From NCBI GenBank assembly GCA_964657565.1, contig CAZZVQ010000109.1:1-16813 (forward strand): 16,813 nt of DNA, read 5' to 3'. Shown in pieces: positions 14,616-16,813 of this stretch; within the stretch, counting starts at the first letter, position 1; each line of letters opens with the position of its first letter. This stretch comes from JAVVHH01 sp964657565. Its GTDB lineage: Bacteria > Pseudomonadota > Alphaproteobacteria > Acetobacterales > Acetobacteraceae. The position numbers and the translations under genes are program-made. The notes below the pieces were generated by a model, which saw only the letters and a program-made list of their open reading frames with translations, made no database searches and was not told where the DNA came from.

Positions 14616-16813
14616 CCGGGGACCATCTCCACTTCGAAGCACTCGACCACATCGCCTTCCTTGAGGTCGTTGTAGCCGGCGAAGCTGAGGCCGCACTCAT
14701 ACCCGCGCGCCACTTCGCGGACATCGTCCTTGAAGCGCTTGAGCTGGCTGAGCTGCCCGTTGTGGATGACCACGCCCTCGCGCAGCAGCCGCACCCCGGC
14801 GCCCCGCTTGACCAGGCCCTCGGTGATGTAGCAGCCCGCGACCTTACCGGTCTTGGTGATGTCGAACACCTTGCGGATCTCGGCGTAGCCCAGGAAGTTC
14901 TCGCGGGCCTTGGGCGCAACCTTGCCCTTGACCATCGCCGTCACATCGTCGGCCACCTCGTAGATGATCGAGTAGTAGCGGATATCCACGCCGTCGCGCT
15001 GGGCCATCTCGCGGGCTTGCGCAGTCGCGCGGACGTTGAAGGCGATGATCACACCGGCGCTCGCCTTGGCGAGTTGCACGTCGCTCTCGGTGATCTGCCC
15101 GACGGCCGACGTCAGTACGCGGACATTGACCTCCTCGTGCGACAGCTTCTGCACCGCGCCTGTGAGCGCCTCGGCGCTGCCTTGCACGTCGGACTTGATG
15201 ACGAGTGCCACTTCCTTCAGCTCGCCCGCAACCGCGCGGGCCAGCATTTCTTCCAACGTGCCGCGGGCCGCCGTTGCTCCAGCCGCATTGCGGTTGCGGA
15301 TCTTGCTCTGCCGGAACTCGCTGATTTCGCGCGCTCGGCTCTCGTTCTCGACCGCCACGAACGGTTCGCCTGCCGTCGGCACGCTGGAAAGGCCGAGGAT
15401 TTCGACGGGAGTGGATGGGCCAGCGGTCTTCACCGGCTTGCCCTTGTCGTCCAACATCGCGCGGATCTTGCCCCACTCGGCACCGGCGACCACGATCTCG
15501 CCCTGCCGCAGTGTGCCTTTCTGCACCAACACGGTAGCCACCGGGCCACGTCCGCGGTCCAGCCGGCTTTCGATGACGGCACCCTCGGCGGCCCGGTCCG
15601 GGTTAGCCCTCAGCTCCAGGATCTCGCTCTGCAGCATGATCGCCTCCTCGAGCTTCTCGAGGCCGGTGCGCTTGGTCGCCGAGACTTCGACGTCCTGCGT
15701 GTCGCCGCCCATCTCCTCGACCACGACGTCGTGGCTGAGCAGTTCCTGCCGCACGCGGGCCGGGTTGGCGCCGACCTTGTCGCTCTTGTTGATCGCCACG
15801 ATGATCGGGGCGTCGGCGGCCTTGGCATGCCGGATCGCCTCGATCGTCTGCGGCATCACGCCGTCATCCGCCGCGACCACCAGCACTACGATGTCCGTCA
15901 CCGACGCGCCACGGCTGCGCATGGCGGTGAACGCCTCGTGACCGGGCGTGTCGATGAAGGTGATCTTGTTGCCGGCCTTGGTCGACACTGTGTAGGCGCC
16001 GATATGCTGCGTGATGCCGCCGGCCTCGCCGCCAGCCACATCGGTGCTGCGCAGCGCGTCCAGCAGGCTCGTCTTGCCGTGGTCGACATGGCCCATGATC
16101 GTGACCACCGGCGGACGCGGCAGCAACTCGGTGTCGACGTCCTCCTCGCCATCGATGCCGATTTCCACGTCGGAATCCGACACGCGGCGAACCCGGTGAC
16201 CGAACTCCTGGACCACCAGCTCGGCTGTGTCGGCGTCGATCGTGGCGGCCGGGTTGGTCATGACGCCCATGCGCATCAGTGCCTTGATCACGTCCGGCAT
16301 CCGCGCCGCCATGCGGGCAGCGAGGTCCTGGACGGTCAGCGTCTCCGGCAACACGACGTCTCGCACGACTTTCACCTGATCACTACGGAGCGCTTCGAGC
16401 TCGGCTTGGCGGCGCTCGCGTTCACGCTGGCGGCGGACGGAGGCGAGGCTGCGCGACTTGTCGTCGTCACCCTCGATCGCGGCCTGCACGTCGATGCGGC
16501 CCGTGCCACGGCGACGGTCGTCGCCGACCTTCTTCGGCGCTGCCACGCCCGGCTTGCGGCCGGGAAGGACCGCACCGGGGCGGCGGCGGGGCTCATCTTC
16601 TTCGCCGGGCCGTGCGACGGCGGGCTTGAGGCGCAGCGTCTCGGCCGGAACCGCCGGACGGGCCGCAGGGGCTCCAGCCGGGGCCGGACGGGCCTGCGGT
16701 GCACGCGCGACCGGCGCACCGGCGGCGGTGGGCGTGGCAGCCGTCGGCGGGAGCGCAGCCTGGGCCGCTTCGCGCTCGACTTCCTTGGCCTGCTGCAACG
16801 CCTCGGCCGCCTC
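14612..16813 (-). CDS. infB: Translation initiation factor IF-2 (5'-partial)
   Basis: IF-2 is the GTPase that places initiator fMet-tRNA on the 30S subunit and promotes 50S joining. The frame stays open to the right edge (first visible residues EAAEALQQAK), so the 5' end lies outside and 733 residues are visible. An Ala/Pro-rich linker covers about 1-100, then a charged helix (RRQRERERRQAELEALR) and the IF2-N domain (about 150-210). The G domain has GHVDHGKT (241-248), DTPGHEAF (288-295) and NKSD (342-345). Domains II, III and IV follow, ending CFEVEMVPG. Alphaproteobacterial IF-2 is usually around 850-1,000 residues, so 120-270 are probably missing. The apparent TTG start at 16798 is an internal Leu codon. 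The stop overlaps the rbfA GTG start. Confidence 0.98.
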   Translation of the reverse strand, partial: EAAEALQQAKEVEREAAQAALPPTAATPTAAGAPVARAPQARPAPAGAPAARPAVPAETLRLKPAVARPGEEDEPRRRPGAVLPGRKPGVAAPKKVGDDRRRGTGRIDVQAAIEGDDDKSRSLASVRRQRERERRQAELEALRSDQVKVVRDVVLPETLTVQDLAARMAARMPDVIKALMRMGVMTNPAATIDADTAELVVQEFGHRVRRVSDSDVEIGIDGEEDVDTELLPRPPVVTIMGHVDHGKTSLLDALRSTDVAGGEAGGITQHIGAYTVSTKAGNKITFIDTPGHEAFTAMRSRGASVTDIVVLVVAADDGVMPQTIEAIRHAKAADAPIIVAINKSDKVGANPARVRQELLSHDVVVEEMGGDTQDVEVSATKRTGLEKLEEAIMLQSEILELRANPDRAAEGAVIESRLDRGRGPVATVLVQKGTLRQGEIVVAGAEWGKIRAMLDDKGKPVKTAGPSTPVEILGLSSVPTAGEPFVAVENESRAREISEFRQSKIRNRNAAGATAARGTLEEMLARAVAGELKEVALVIKSDVQGSAEALTGAVQKLSHEEVNVRVLTSAVGQITESDVQLAKASAGVIIAFNVRATAQAREMAQRDGVDIRYYSIIYEVADDVTAMVKGKVAPKARENFLGYAEIRKVFDITKTGKVAGCYITEGLVKRGAGVRLLREGVVIHNGQLSQLKRFKDDVREVARGYECGLSFAGYNDLKEGDVVECFEVEMVPG

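Noticed and set aside
14616..14696. A longer start for rbfA
   Set aside because: The extra 27 codons are Arg-rich shadow of the infB 3' end. The GTG overlapping the infB stop gives the expected length.
16796..16798. TTG at 16798 as the start of infB
   Set aside because: It falls in the Ala/Glu-rich linker with open frame upstream, and the protein would be short for alphaproteobacterial IF-2.

Overview
The window is high-GC, gene-dense chromosomal DNA. It most likely comes from an alphaproteobacterium, and the Rhodospirillales/Acetobacteraceae are my best guess. The basis is the IF-2 and RbfA sequences, an HrpB-type helicase and the strong G/C bias at third codon positions. That placement is inference from protein style and composition, not from a search. 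I see no rRNA, tRNA, CRISPR array, insertion sequence or phage gene.

Four gene blocks alternate in strand. Block 1 (1-2627, +) holds a large MscS-type mechanosensitive channel, cut by the left edge, followed by an ATGA-overlapping 2-oxoglutarate/Fe(II) dioxygenase of the free-amino-acid hydroxylase type. Block 2 (8253 down to 2605, -) reads hrpB helicase, a lipoprotein HtrA/DegP-like serine protease, an OmpR-family response regulator and its sensor histidine kinase. It looks like an envelope-stress operon headed by a helicase. Block 3 (8283-12186, +) holds a DsbD/ScsB-type disulfide reductase and an S9 prolyl-oligopeptidase-family peptidase, 1 base apart. Block 4 (16813 down to 12183, -) holds infB (its 5' end is beyond the right edge), rbfA, a coiled-coil four-helix membrane protein and a small exported protein with a degenerate von Willebrand A-like pattern. 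All four genes of block 4 overlap end to start.

Packing is extreme. By my count only 69 bases in the whole window lie between genes: 32 between hrpB and the protease, 29 between hrpB and dsbD, and 5, 2 and 1 elsewhere. Both convergent junctions overlap (23 bases at 2605-2627; a shared TTAA stop at 12183-12186), so neither has room for a dedicated terminator. The one divergent junction (8254-8282) is 29 bases of unusually AT-rich DNA around a palindromic TATATA, and neither flanking start has a normally spaced Shine-Dalgarno sequence.

The best candidate for something undescribed is the last pair of block 4. The membrane coiled-coil protein and the exported vWA-like protein are welded by overlaps to infB-rbfA, at the place where truB commonly follows. 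The other points of interest are the dioxygenase coupled to a mechanosensitive channel, the lipid-anchored protease in a two-component operon, and a 12-base tandem repeat across the convergent gene ends near 2620.
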